Shown: in pieces, positions 1 to 12,700 of the stretch | How positions within the stretch are numbered: the stretch's first letter is position 1 | Layout of the letters: each line of letters begins with the position of its first letter | NCBI GenBank assembly: GCA_028456385.1 | Contig: JALNQF010000191.1 | Span: 1 to 64,000, forward strand | Direction of reading: 5' to 3' | Length of the DNA stretch: 64,000 nt | Source: Ophiosphaerella korrae | Taxonomy: Eukaryota; Ascomycota; Dothideomycetes; Pleosporales; Phaeosphaeriaceae | Notes under the pieces: model-generated | What the model was told of the DNA's origin: nothing | What the model saw: the letters and a program-made list of their open reading frames with translations, nothing else | The model's database searches: none | Program-made: the position numbers and the translations under genes

Positions 1-74
<74 letters not shown>
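1..74. repeat. Poly-G homopolymer tract
   Basis: The first 74 bases are all G. It may be a real G-tract, able to form quadruplexes, or an assembly or low-complexity artefact at a contig edge. No telomere repeat is visible next to it. Confidence 0.95.
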
Positions 75-75
<1 letters not shown>

Positions 76-810
76 TTTGGATATCTATGGGTATATCGAC
101 GTAGGGGTTGGGAGTGTTGCCTAGGTATAGTTATTTGTTAGTGATGGCGGGGTGTGCGCGTATGTGTTTGGATGAAGGATGAAGGATGACGCGAATGTCT
201 TGATGCTTGACTCGATGAATGACTCGACTGTGCGACAAGGGCATAATCTAGAAGTTTTCTCCTTTCGAAACGCAATGAGCCTGTTACGGCTATGGGAAAG
301 CATGTAGCAATGGCTAGCTATGTAAGTACTTTCTCCGCTAGCATGCTATTTTTCCAATCACGGTTGCTGTGTTGGTCAAATTCACGGGGTTCCTTGCGTT
401 CGCTGGGCTTTGTGATGAGGGCGACAAAGAGCAATAGTCACTCACGGTGAGTTTTAGGTCAAATCCGCTTCAGCGCTAAATATCTGTCTGTCGACAACCG
501 CAAATGTGCCAAACGATCATTTCCACTCTCAAGCCGTCTCGGACAAACGAATGCCAGCTTTTAGCACCCCTATGCACTTTAACATCCACGGAAGTAAAGG
601 ATGAAAACGCTAAATTCTATAATCGTTTGTCAGAAAATTTATTTCTTGTGGAAGTAATTCCATCTTGGACAGTTAAATAGGGAAACTCTTTCTCATCTCG
701 CCTCATTCAATGTTGACGATCTTCCAGTGTGAAATTCACGTTCGCGTACATTTTTGCAATTTCCATTACGCCAGACATTCCAACCCTTGCTTGTCCCAGT
801 CTCTCTTTCG
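75..810. other. Non-coding flank, nothing recognised
   Basis: No convincing coding sequence is seen. Only short open frames without recognisable motifs occur. This lies beyond the 3' end of the P450 gene. Confidence 0.6.
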
Positions 811-920
811 CTCACTCATTCACTCATTCACTCACTCACTCACTCACTCACTCACTCACTCACTCACTCACTCACTCACTCACTCACTCACTCACTCACT
901 CACTCACTCACTCACTCACT
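811..920. repeat. (CACT)n microsatellite
   Basis: About 110 bp of tandem CACT/TCAC, with two CATT variants at the left end and otherwise nearly perfect. It begins about 40 bp past the stop codon of the P450 gene, so it may lie in that gene's 3' UTR. The reading frames through it code for Thr-His-Ser-Leu repeats and are not genes. Confidence 0.95.
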
Positions 921-958
921 CCCATACAATATCTGCCCCGAAACTTCTGAATTCCCAC

Positions 959-2774
959 CTAAATCTCGGCCCTCTTGAACATCAGGGTCTTGGTTGGATC
1001 CGGCACAAATTGGTTGCCAATTTCCATATTTGGATACCTCTCCTTCGAATCCCCGGGCATCTTGACATCGTAATCTAGAATCAGCCTCGCGACAATCATC
1101 TTGATTTCGTTGGCGGCAAAAAACCGTCCAGGGCATGCGTGGCGGCCGTAGCCAAACATTAGATTTGTTTCGTTGGTAGTGACGAATAAATTGCGAGCAT
1201 GATCTGATGCCGTGCCGCCCTCACGCAATTTAGCGTGGCGGAAGCCGTCGAATTTATCGGCGTCTGGGTAGAAGGTTGAATCGCCGTAGACGGCTCGTGC
1301 TGGGGTTTCGACGATGACGCCTGGTGGGATGTATTGGCCATTGGAGAGTGTAATGCCTTTGAGGACGCGCCGTTGGAAAGATGCTGGAGATGATGTTAGC
1401 ATGTAGGAGCCCAGGTTTGAGTCGAGCTTTATACGTACCGAAGGCGACTGGGTAAAAACGAATAACTTCCTTCATGTAACTGTCGAGCTTTACCATTTGC
1501 TGAAGTGCCTTGAAAGTAATCACTCCGTTGTGTTCGTTCATGGCCGCTATGATCTCTTCCCGAAGCGGTTTGATATACTCGGGCGTTACCGCTAACGTGT
1601 AGAAGATATTTGTCGTGGTCAACGTCGTCGTATGTATCGCTGCAAAAATCAAACCCAACTGCAATTTTGCCAGTTGCCTGGCTGACAAAGTTTTATTAGT
1701 GGCAACGCTATATTCATACAGCCACTGCGTCATATCGTCTGGCTTCTCCCAATTAGGATTATTCATTTGGGCATATTTTCTCTCTTCCATGATTGGTTGT
1801 AGATGTTTGACCGCCCTTTCCCCCATCTCCTCTAAGGCCTTAATCTCAGGTAAGCGGGGAGCCAGAAAGGGACGTAAAATTGGGCGAGTGTTCTTGACGG
1901 CGTTAACAGCTTGTATAAAAGTGGTGGTGTACTTTGCACCGCATTCGATGTATTCTGGCTCCTCACAAAGCTCTGGACCAACGAAAATGCGCCCAGATAC
2001 TTTAGCGACAATGTACATGAGCTGATCATTAATGTTCACTTCAGTCCAGTTGCCGCTTGGGGGGATATACTCCTTTACGGCTGAATCTACCGCTGTGCAG
2101 ATTGAATGATTTAGTCTCCCTGTCCTCTGTTAGATTATATACCGAAGACCTGACAAACGAATGTACATACCAAGTGCAGGGGTTAGTTTAGATTTGATAG
2201 GGTGTAGTACAAGGGCTGGATCTGATGACATTTTGGTATATTTGGTCTCTATAGACTGTATCTATTTAGTAGTGTTACGTTTGAGACTAGGGTAGATCTT
2301 ACTGCTTCAATGGCTTTTGGAAAGCTGAGAACATCGTCGGGGAGCTTTCGAAGCTCCGGCAATAAAGCTAGTGGAACGACCACAACGTCCTCACCTATTC
2401 TCTATCAGTTTCTGTTCCTCACATGCGTGCATATCTATGCATACCGTCAGAGGTCTTCATAAGCCAAACAGTTTTTTTGAACCAATAGCATGTTAGCAAC
2501 TTTGGTGCTTGTAGTTGTCCAAATATCTCACCTTTTGATACCCGTCTTTGTACAGTTGTTGTGCAGCCGTGAAGTAACTCATTTGTTTCTTCTCTCCAGA
2601 TGTTCCATCGAAAAAAGGTAGTTTGAGTAGGTGTAATTTGTACAAGGCTTTGGGCAAGAATGCACAAACTGCTATAGCTATACTCGTAAAAGCTACCAAT
2701 TTGAGAGTTTGTGTCATCTTGAAGGTAGATAACTCCGGTTTCGCTATGGATGATGATGTAGTATTGGAATCCAT
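959..2774 (-). CDS. Cytochrome P450 monooxygenase
   Basis: Haem-thiolate monooxygenase, predicted to be ER-anchored and to work with a P450 reductase. Exons on the minus strand: 2774-2532, 2481-2445, 2394-2303, 2261-2171, 2092-1439 and 1383-959 (513 aa). Visible parts are an N-terminal hydrophobic anchor, an ELRKLPDD segment, an I-helix ending AAIHTTT, the ExxR helix in KEVIRFYP, and the haem loop FGYGRHACPGR with its Cys codon near 1134. The motif set resembles the fungal families annotated as ent-kaurene oxidase-like (CYP503/CYP68-type); the substrate cannot be told. All exon phases agree, but intron 1 (2482-2531) must end in GG to keep the conserved FKKTVWL segment; an AG 27 nt downstream would delete nine residues. 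Starts at 2810 and 2717 are also possible. It may be a damaged allele. Confidence 0.85.
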
Positions 2775-2810
2775 ATTTGGCGGCTTGCTGAGACTGGAAT
2801 TCGGGGTCAA

Positions 2811-4130
2811 GGTTCAGCGAGGAGAGTGATAGAGTTGGTTCGGGGTAGGAATGACAGTTTATAGAAAAAAGGCGCATATGCATGGTGTAGCCCCCCCCCC
2901 CCCCAACTTATACATGGTGTACCCTCACATCAACACACCGTACTTGGCTACGTAGATACGGTGCATACGATGAATACGGTGAATACGGTGCGTCTAATCG
3001 GTCTACCTACTTAGCAGAGTTGAGCACAACCCTTGGAGATCATGGCGTCATTTGCTTCGGCGTCGCCAATCACCCCTAGTGAATTATTAGCCTGTAACCG
3101 TACAGGCCTCAATGCTATTGGAAGTTCTACACAACGCAAGGGTATTCTGCACAATTTAACCGTGCTCTTGCGCAGTTATGTTAGGTATGAGTGGTCCTTT
3201 TGTGAAAGTAAGCGAGAGCCAATGTATTATTATACATTTTCAAAGTCTGAACTTGCACTGTTATCGTGTGAGGTAAATCAGTTACGCGGAGCTGATCATA
3301 TCCATGTTGCTTGCCTACGGACTAATTCGGGCGGTGTAGCATCATCAATTTCCATAGCGATGGGCATAGGTTAGGATGGAACCTCGAAAACCCTAGTATA
3401 CCTGCCCGTGGCCTGATTGCAGCAGGTAAATAGAGTACGGTACCTCACTACCCCTGCTCGGCTCGGTTGACGCTTTGTTCTATAGTGCGCCTCTTCCGTT
3501 CTGCAAAGAGCCCTAACATGGTCGAGTACACGCATCCTGTATCTGAAGGGTAATATTGTTCCGCACAGCTGGTGGTGGCTTACCGAGCCTTCGATAGGAA
3601 GAGAGTGGCCTACAGTAAAAATATTGATACGATTCCTAGTACATGCATGCCTCACGATCGAAAGACTCTTGTCAAAGGGAGGATCTACTTTATCGCCACA
3701 CTCCCCGTATGTAGCCTACCTCAAGCTACTGTTACCACGATTGATTGTCTGGCCAAAAATACCATCTCCGGGGAACGGCAAAATCACAAAAATCCTCAAT
3801 TTTCGGACCAACTCGTTTCCGCATGAGGCCTACCCAGGGTTAGCGGCCCCACCTACGGCAGTATGTAAATGGTAAATGTGTATTTCAAATATTTATACCG
3901 GGTCTCACAAATACCGAGTCTCGGCTACCTAATAGATACTAGCTGATACTACACACGGCTCATTGGAAAGCTGGCAGCTCCCTAAGTTGAGTTAGTGCAG
4001 AATACAGCGTAAATTACTATGCTAATTACATAGGTGTTAGGTGTATGATGGTGGATTTGGTCTTGTCTACCATTCAAATACTAACAGCCCTCCGCCACCT
4101 CCATCCTCCATATTCAACTTGCACAATCAC
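2811..4130. other. Intergenic, between divergent-side P450 and DJ-1
   Basis: Contains a 14-nt C run at 2891-2904 followed by short degenerate ACGGTG/ATAC repeats (about 2950-2995). A plus-strand open frame at 3033-3374 (113 codons) has no recognisable motif and looks like chance. No gene is supported. Confidence 0.5.
2891..2904. repeat. Poly-C run
   Basis: Fourteen consecutive C bases about 115 bp upstream of the P450 start codon. Confidence 0.9.
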
Positions 4131-4886
4131 TCAAAGTGTCGCCGCAACAACCATAGGCCCTGCTACCTCATCCCTCTTCTCCTTTCCTGCTATGACCTCT
4201 ACAATCGTGAGCGAAAACAGCAGCGCCGTACCAGGCCTACACCTCATTAGCATGTCCCTTTTCAAAGCACAACACCAACTCACCCTCTGCTTGTAATCAC
4301 CCTCCCATCAACAACCACTCGTTCTTCGCTGTATTCCCAGCCGGCAGCCTTGACTTCCTCAGCCACACTTGGATGACTCGTTACTTTCCCCTTTGCACCC
4401 CCATGCACCTTCTGACTGGCAACCAGCGCTGTGGTCCCCGCACAAATCGCCGCAACCCACTTCCCCGCACTGCGGAAGTCGGAAATAAGCTGCGTAACTG
4501 TGTCTGTAGTGCTGAACGTCTTTGCGCCGGGACCTCCCCCAGGTAGGATTAGGATATCGTAGTTTTCATGCGCAGATTGTGCAGGGATGGATGTGGGTGT
4601 TGGGTGGTCGGGGACGATGCGGATGTTGCGTGTCATGCTGCCAAGATTGTATTGGTTTATGTGTGGATCTGGAGGGGTGTGGAGTTCTTACTGGGCGTAT
4701 CCTTCGTTCTTGAGGCTGACGCCGACGGACACGACTTCAAAGCCCGCTCGGGTTAGGACTGGAGGGGTGTAAGTTTTTTCTCTCTATTTAGGTGAATTGG
4801 TTGGAATTGATGTGCGTACCATCGTAAGGTGTGACGAATTCAATCTCCTCAGAGCCGTCTGCAACGAGTATCAGTGCCTTGGGCAT
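4131..4886 (-). CDS. DJ-1/PfpI family protein (class I glutamine amidotransferase-like)
   Basis: Four exons: 4886-4820, 4758-4692, 4637-4284 and 4236-4131 (197 aa); all introns are GT-AG and phases agree. The protein starts MPKALILVADGSEEIEF, as in DJ-1, with Glu16 in the place of the DJ-1 acidic residue. The nucleophile elbow AAICAG puts the reactive Cys at 110, and a LPGGGPGA loop lies before it. The last exon supplies the usual C-terminal RGPGTALLFSLTIVE helix. Length matches the family. DJ-1 proteins act in oxidative stress, glyoxal detoxification or as chaperones; the specific role here is unknown. The short last exon and the first two exons are missed if only long reading frames are read. 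Confidence 0.9.
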
Positions 4887-6610
4887 TTTTGCTGCTGTTG
4901 ACTAGTTTTTGTTAAAAATTCCCTATTAAGAGCTATTTCCTTCAAACAAAACAAGATATAGTAGTAGTTAAAATATTGATTCGATACTCAGCATACAACA
5001 AGATGGTGTGATATGCCATCCTTGACCTATGACGTACACATGGTCCGAGCGTCTTTGGGGTTTGGGGAAGTGCTGCAGAGCATGCATCTTTAAGTAGCAT
5101 TGTCAGCATTATCACGACGTTGTTTTAGAGAGAAGGAAGGTGGTTATATGAGAGATGATGTACTGTTTTGTGGAGGATAGTTCTCGATTCAGACTTCAAT
5201 TGCGCGCGTAGCATTTTTGGACCAGCAAGTAGGAGGACAAGTCGGAGTGCTTTCAAAAGATGAGCTTTGAAATTTTAATTATAGATCGGGATTTGTTTAC
5301 CTCCTTGCCATTAACTTTAACACCACTGTTGTTACTTCTTCCACACAAGCTAGTAAGTAAATAACCTATCGGAGCACTAGGTTACACCTACGGTAGTGGC
5401 CACAATAGGATTATTGATATATGTAGAGATAATATTTGGAGATGGGAGCTAACCAACACTATTCAATCTTTCTAGATCACTATGCAGTTCAATATACCAA
5501 GCGAAACCAATACCTATCACATATCCTCCACCATACTCCCAGTAACTCTTTCCTCCCGCGCACCTTACCACGCCTCCAGGCATAAGACGGCAACGATAGG
5601 CTAAGCCCGGGACCATTTGCGTTCTACCCAAACTAAACAATGCCCGTAGATTTTACATAATTATGGCAACAGATATACCAGTCAATCCCTACACCCCTTT
5701 CCTCTTGATAAAAAAAATATAAAATCTCCACCACTCTACCAGAATTACTTGCCTAATCCTCAATTTTTCATCGTTCGCTCCTAGCCGAATCTATCCAAAG
5801 CCGAACCGGTGATATGAAGGTTTATCCGAGAAGTAGCCTTGATAGGCTTACAACGGCTACACAAGCATACCCCCTCCTGAGGGTATTATCCAGCTTGCCT
5901 TGCCTAGTTTAGTCACTCATACATTGCGATAAGAGCATGTAATTAAGAATACCATTTATTCATTGCAAACAATCGTGTAGCTCGCTCAAAACATTCATCA
6001 GGATATCATAAAATCAGCCACGCTGCAAAACGTCTTCGTACACCCATATATGCGTCAAACACCCAAGATGCCGCCGATTCCCAGACTATAACCCTATTAG
6101 TTGAACGCCTTTGTATTTGAGCGATCATGTCAAGCATCGTGTAAAAAATCGAATCCACACCATAATGCGCAGCCACCACCTTCTATGCAGCCTTGAATAA
6201 TATATGATGAATGAAACCGTGAGGCCCTGTGATATGGAAAGAGATCAATTGAGAGACCTGAGTTCTCGACTTCCATGCCTCGTAGATCCTTCGATTAAGG
6301 CATTAGTGTGCGGTGTGCGTCTCCTGCGGTTGCTGAATCAATTCAAATGGGTATGTGAAAAACAAATGCCAGTCCATGTCTATCGTGTTGGAAAAGCGCA
6401 GCGCAGTAACTCGAGGTGCCCCAAAGAGTCTCGGTAGCAATAAAAGCAATTGAATTAACTCCAGAACCGGTGACCAACTCTAGACGCCACAAGTCAAGTA
6501 ATAAATAACAATTCAAGAGTCGTCAAGGCACCAAGAAAGAGATGAAGGCGGGTATCCGTACTGAGTCATCCAAAAGAACGCAATACGGCAATTGATGTTA
6601 ATCGACAACA
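4887..6610. other. Intergenic, nothing recognised
   Basis: Upstream of DJ-1 and downstream of areA. No open frame with family features. The right part (about 6000-6610) is expected to hold the areA 3' UTR. Confidence 0.5.
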
Positions 6611-9600
6611 TCAAAGACTCATTGTCAGCCATTCCTATGAAGTATTAGCGGATACTTAATCATAAATGTAAGTCCTCTTACCCATTCGGCAGGCCCAGAT
6701 GACTGTAAGCCCTGGCCCATGGCGCCCATGGGAAGGGCGCCAAGGTTTTGCGTAGGAAATGCGCTAGAGGTTGCGATAGGAGTATCTTTTCTGCGTAATG
6801 ATGGTGCCTTTCCATTCGTATCATCCGCATCGGTCATCTCTAACTCTTGTGACTCACTCTTACTTGGGCCGCGAGCACGTCTTGGTGCCACGCCACCTCC
6901 CCGAAGCTGCGGTGTGGTAGTAGGAAGGCCTGGTTTCGGCGGCCCAGGAGCGATTGCAACCACTCCGCCAGTTTTCAAACTGGAGATCGCAGTAGGTGCC
7001 GACACAGCGGTGTTAGGCCGCTCGCCTACAGAGCCTGTAGACTTTGGAGATTCGGAATCTGCAGCTTTGTGCGACGTCGGTGTTGTTACTGGTGTATGTG
7101 CAATGGAGTTCTTGCGGGAAGACTTCTTGGATGCTCGTGTCGATGATGAGCCAACTGGAGCATTGCCGCTACCTCGATTACGTTTCTTGATGACATCAGT
7201 CTTCAGGGACAGTGGGCGTACGACGCCATGAAGCTTCAAGAATAGACCACAGGCGTTGCAAAGTGGATGGCCTTCTGGATTGCGACGCCACAAGGGCGTA
7301 GTCTGAGTGAAGCAATTAGTACATGTCGTAGGCGCTCCGCCTTCGCCTGGCTTAGTACCACCAGGGCTTTGGGGTCGCGACGGCGCGGCAGAGTTGAAGC
7401 CTGACTCCGGAGGCGAGTTTGGCGAGGACTGTGGTCGACCGTGAATCCCGTGAAGCGCTAATCCTGCTGCATTGGGCGTTGAGCTAGTGCGGGGTATTTT
7501 CTGGCGGCGCGGGTCGCTTCCACGATTGCGAATGTCGCTGACAGAGGCTGCTGAGCCATGTGTGCGGCCGAGACTAGCTCCTGGGCCCCAATGATCTTGC
7601 GGTGAAGGCACCATCTCGGTTTGACCAATCGTTACCGTTTTCCGGGGTGGGCCTGCAGGATATCGCGCTTGCATTGGATTGAATTGATTTGAGAGATTCG
7701 TCTCCCACTGGAAGCCAGCGGTGAAGTCCATGCTGTTATCGTCCATTGGTGAGTATTCTGGATTTGGCATGGTGCGGTCTGCAAAGGCACCGCCTTCTTC
7801 ATCTTCACCATCTGAGTCTGCGCCAAAGGTAAACATGTTTTCTTGTCGCTGCATCTGCATCTCATGTTGCTGTCGCAGAGGGAGGTTGCTATGAATTGCC
7901 TGATTTGGATCCACATGATTCGAGGTGCCAAAAGATGATGCCGAGAACGGTAAAGACGAACTGGCACTCGTCACTGGGCTGAAGACTGAATCCGAAGTAC
8001 CGGTATTGAAAATAAACTGTGTTTGGATTGAGGTCGATAGGTTTGAGGGGCGATGGGAGCCATACGAGCCAGGGTGGGGGCCGCGGATGTCCATTCCAGA
8101 ACGGTCAAAGTACATTTGATCATCGGGTAATGGCTGTGGCGTCGAGACAGTAGATGGGAATGCGGAGCTTGGTGGCGAGTAGTAGTCTGTAGAGTTGAGG
8201 GAAGAGGCCATGGAGTTTGAATTGAATAAATTTGAATAGGATGTACTATGGTTCACCATGGGGGAGCCAACGGGAGAGAAGCCAAAGTTTTGCTGGAACG
8301 GGCCTGCAGAGTTGATGATGGGGTCTTCGTGCATCTGGAATGTGTCTATGGAGAAGGGAGCTTGTGCCCGTGAGGCGGGAAAGGTGGGAGGGTGCATTGA
8401 TTGGTCGAGCGAGTACTGGTTCAGGTCGGCTTCTGCTTGGGCATCGGTGGGTATCATAATACTGTTGACAGGAGGTACCTGGGGAGAGGCCTCAGCACGC
8501 CGTTTGGGTGGCTGATAACGAGTTAGCTGGGGTGAAGGAGACGGCGACAAGGGCAGGATAAGGAACTCACTCGTCGCTCGTCGATACTGGTCTTGCGGAC
8601 GTGGCGAGGCACGTAGCCAAACTCATTCTCTCTGTTGATGAGGGGAGGGACTGAGGGAGCGGAGGCGCGGGCGAGTGAGATATCACGGTCGTTGGCCTGA
8701 TTAGGTCGTCTTATCGGTATCGCTGGGGCGGTTGCATGAACTGGGGTTGGCGTCTCATTCGGCGAATCTGGCGACAGGCCTGCAGGACTGCCGACCGAGG
8801 AAGGGAATATAAATTCGTCTAGATTCATAGTGTCGGGTTGCAGCTGTGCCTGATGCTCCGAGGATTTTCGCAATTGCTGTGCGATGCCGCTCGGAACGGA
8901 CCTAGGTGGCCTCGCGCTAGCAGCAGGCGGAGGCATCAATTCATTATTCTGGGTGGGCTGGGCGATTCTGTGTAGGAGAAAGGCCTGGTTAGCGAGTGTA
9001 GCAGGAGTCGCACAGAGTGGAGGCTGGTGTAAGCGGAGCAAAAGTATGGCGACATTCGTACCCTTTGTTGCGCTGGAGCTCGGCCCGCCGCATATTCATG
9101 GCCATCATTCGCCAGGTCAGGTTCTCCATGCGCTCAGCATTGGGCAACTGCGTCTTAGCTCTGGAGTAGAGCTTCCATATCTGCGTGCCCAGCGGGTCGT
9201 TCTTCTGCATCTGCTCGGGCGACTCGACGCTGGAACTCCCGGCGTTGTTGCTAAAGGCCGGGAAGATGGCCTCGTCAAGCATGCCGCGGTGGGCAGCTTC
9301 CTCGTCAAGGGAGAGGTCCATGCTGCCCTTGGGAACAGCGAAATGCAGGAAGGCCAAGTCCACGGACAAGCTGGAGGATTCAGCCGGTGGAGGGGGAGTA
9401 ATTGCAGGTGATGGATGATGTAGTGGTAGCTGATCGGCGCGTGCTCTGGTAGCGGTGGCAGTGGTAGTGGTGGAGAGGCACACACACCCCACGCTGCAGA
9501 GAGTAGGACCAGCGTGGTGCAGCAACGAGACAATCAGCCGAGCGGTGCAGACAGAGGGCGGGTGGGCGTAGCGGGGGGTGGGCAGTGGGCACAAGCAGAC

Positions 9601-9711
9601 AGGAATAATTATTAGCAGACCAGGAGGACAGATGCAGCAGCAGACTCGGGCAGGCGACCAGTGAGCAGCGCAATAATCGAATTGGAGGGTGCCGGGGCTG
9701 CAGCAACGCAC
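6611..9711 (-). CDS. areA: GATA-type nitrogen regulatory protein AreA/NIT2
   Basis: Global activator of nitrogen-catabolite genes; binds GATA sites in the nucleus. Exons: 9711-9062, 8967-8571, 8511-6682 and 6634-6611. The single GATA zinc finger (CTNC...CNACG, about 7225-7330) is followed by the basic [13 protein letters not shown] tail. Other AreA hallmarks are [39 protein letters not shown] joined across an intron to [14 protein letters not shown], and [13 protein letters not shown]. The last 24-nt exon gives EWLTMSL, the conserved C-terminus bound by NmrA in other fungi. The 5' end is uncertain: 9711 is the only in-frame upstream Met, the first 80 or so codons look non-coding, and a further 5' exon or a start at 9321 is possible, though residues just before 9321 look coding. 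Confidence 0.93.
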
Positions 9712-12700
9712 CGATGGCTGCTGGGGGCGCTTGGCAGGTCAAAGACGCCCAGCGTGCTTTTGTGTGGTGCTGGGTGCTGGGGAAGACGAAGGGAGACGAA
9801 GGGTTGAGGCGGGTTCGGCGCCCACGCAGAACCCCCACCGAGCTGGCGGCCTGGCCCAATCACGGCTGCAGCCTGCCTGGGCCCACCCCAGGGAGATGCT
9901 GGTCGCGTCAACGCCACCACCCGACGCAATGCTCGAGTCGCGCCGCCTCTGTTCTCCAGTGTCGACGGATGCGCATTGGAAGAAGCAAGCAAGCGAGCGG
10001 GTAAGCTAGCAAGCCAGCAAGTCGCCGGGGTGCAGCACACACGACACCAGACGGCAGACCGGCCGCCTGCTGGGCTAGGTACCTACCTACCACCATGGCG
10101 CGCGACATCAACACCAACACGGCCATGGATCGCAATGATGCACTGCTGGCTGCGGTTGGACGGCAGAAAGAAGCCTCCCTGTCGTCTCCGCCCGCTTAAC
10201 ATGGCGCACCTGCAGGCCCCCGGTTCATTTCAACACCCACAAAGCAGGTGGACCGTGCAGCCCGAACAATCTGAATCCTAGGCCCAACGCGACCGCCATC
10301 GTCGTCGAGCCGTCGTGGGCGTGTGCGAGGTTTCTCGGTCTTGATCTGTGCTGTCTACGTACCGCGAGAAAAAGGCCGTCGACACGCGAGCTGGGTGCCC
10401 TCAAGCCACTGCCGATCTCCAGACGTCGCCTCCTACACCAACTACGCTACATTTTTCAACATCATCTAGCTACGTCTACGGCAATAGTCCGGCCCGTTGT
10501 GTGCCTACAGCCAACTAGGTAGACGGAAAAAACCTGGTCCCTCTTTCATCAACAGTGCACAATAATGGGCACAGCTACCGACAATTTCCTACAACTCCCG
10601 ACATCGAGTGCAACTATTTCAGGGTCTTTCATGAGGCTCCACTGCCTAGCACCTGCAAAGATCCGCCAGCTAGCATGTGAGTCAGGGAGACACGTGGTTA
10701 GCAGCGACCTGAGCTTTCTAGTCTAATTCTACCCTCTACAAACCAAGGCATTTGACGGATACGCGTTCCGATCCGAGTCAAACCTCCTTAGGGCTCAACC
10801 ATTTTGAAACCACCGTTAGAGGAGAGGCCTCTAAAGCACTTGGACTGAAAGCGTGTATCAAGCACATTGCATACAGCATGTAATCCAACTTGTTCCAGAA
10901 GCAAGTACCTATTGCACTCGCAATGGCTCAGCATCAAGTCATCAGTGGCAAACAAAAGACAGTTCCTGACTCTATCATGTACATCGTCAGTTCCTCCACC
11001 ACAAAACGGCACTCTACTAGGCCATGGAACCGATATTAAGCAAGACCCAAGCGGCGGCTTGCATGACGACAGCCAGATCGCATGCCGTAGCCGCTGACAC
11101 TGCATGCAATTTGCTTTGTGATGGAGCCGTGACGCTTCATGGAACCTGATGTACTAGTACTCAAAGGCGTTGCATGGGGAGAAGTGGTTAAAGTGGTCTC
11201 ATGTGGATGGGGCTCTAACCATGAGGTCGTTCGCAGAAAACCGCCTAGAGCCAACCCCTGGCTGGCGGTACTTTCACATGCTAGGAACCGACGACGATTG
11301 GCCGGTTGCTGGATGAACTGCCCGCAGAATCGAGCAATCTAACCCGCCATGAGGCAAATACCTACCTGTGTCTTTCATCAGGACGAAAACCTAGTCAATG
11401 TAGTTACCAGCCTTTGAAGACGATGCAAATGCAAGGTTGGTCCATATTGCATATTGAGGGCAGGAACACCCCACGCACTCTCTACCCGTGTGGCCCAGGT
11501 CATCCCAGTCTGCTGCAAGCCTCCAAGGCCACTTACAGCTGACTTGCAGCAAAGCCTAGATCGTCTAGTTAACCCGACACAATCCGCTCTAACCTGTGTG
11601 CGACCAAGTGCCGTCGAATTGCGCTCACTCTCGCGCGCTACAGACGCACATGCCGCTCAACACGCTGCATCCGTCACCATCTTTTTCACGTCCACGCTGG
11701 CAAGCCAGCCTCCGGTGTCGCTGTCCGACACTGCGCATTCTTAGGAAATGCGGAAAAGCTCGGTGGAACGGAAGATATCCGAAGCAACCCTTCAACCGCA
11801 ACCTGCTCACCGTGGTCCGTCATCATCGCATATCTATGTGTGCTCGTTCGAGACAAGTTACGCGTTGCTAGCGGACCATCCCTGCCCTATGCGTGGGGTG
11901 GCGTGGGGGCAGAATACGTGATTCATTTAGACGTCGTTTGGGATTGAACATGCAACGAGGCGTCTCTCGATGACCTGGAAATCGCCGGCACCTGTGGCGA
12001 TCGACAAATCGGTCAAAGGATGGGGAACCCTCCCCTGGGGTTGCGCGGGCAACTGTGGGACCATGGAGCTCAGGGTCTACTCCAGTGCTCGTGTGCTCGG
12101 ATACTATTGGCAATTGCTGACGTTCAGGCTCGTCTGAGTGTTTCCGTGGCGGTGGTCAGCAAGAATAAACTTCTCCATATTGGTGCCGCAAAGACGCGTA
12201 ACCGATATTACCGTCTCGGCTCTTGACCGATCACCATGCTGGTAGTCACCGGCTTCATGAGCAAGGTTTTGTGTCGGCCTTTGTGCGATAGGTATTCCAG
12301 CTATTCAAGGGACAAGGAGCGATGAACGATTTGGTGCGCCTGACCTCCTCCAGCTTGACCCAGATGAGCTTGCACGAGTTTCTTCCATTTTAAACACACC
12401 CCATTGTAGTCAGTTATTCTTGGACCCCCTCATTAACTAAAGAATAGGTTCTTGTCATGTCGTGTCTTGGCGGCTATGGTGGGATTGCAATAGCGGAGCG
12501 GAACCGTTTCAAGCAACGGAAGTGGAAGTCGAGACGGCGGAATCCTTCAGTAAATTCTTCAGTAAATTTACTGTTCCAAGGGGAGGCCTTTCCTTTATAC
12601 GTAGACGCTCACGCGTGGTCTCAGCCAAAGGACTGGTGGGCACCATGGTTGCTTATCATTGCGACATAATTGTGCCATTGATAACGGCATCTTTAGTGGA

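Noticed and set aside
811..920. Possible CRISPR-like direct repeat array
   Set aside because: Unit of four bases without spacers: a simple microsatellite in a eukaryote.
710..1078. Three plus-strand open frames with Thr-His-Ser-Leu repeats
   Set aside because: They are translations of the CACT microsatellite and overlap the P450 3' end on the other strand.
3033..3374. 113-codon plus-strand frame upstream of the P450
   Set aside because: No motif, no intron support, low coding character.
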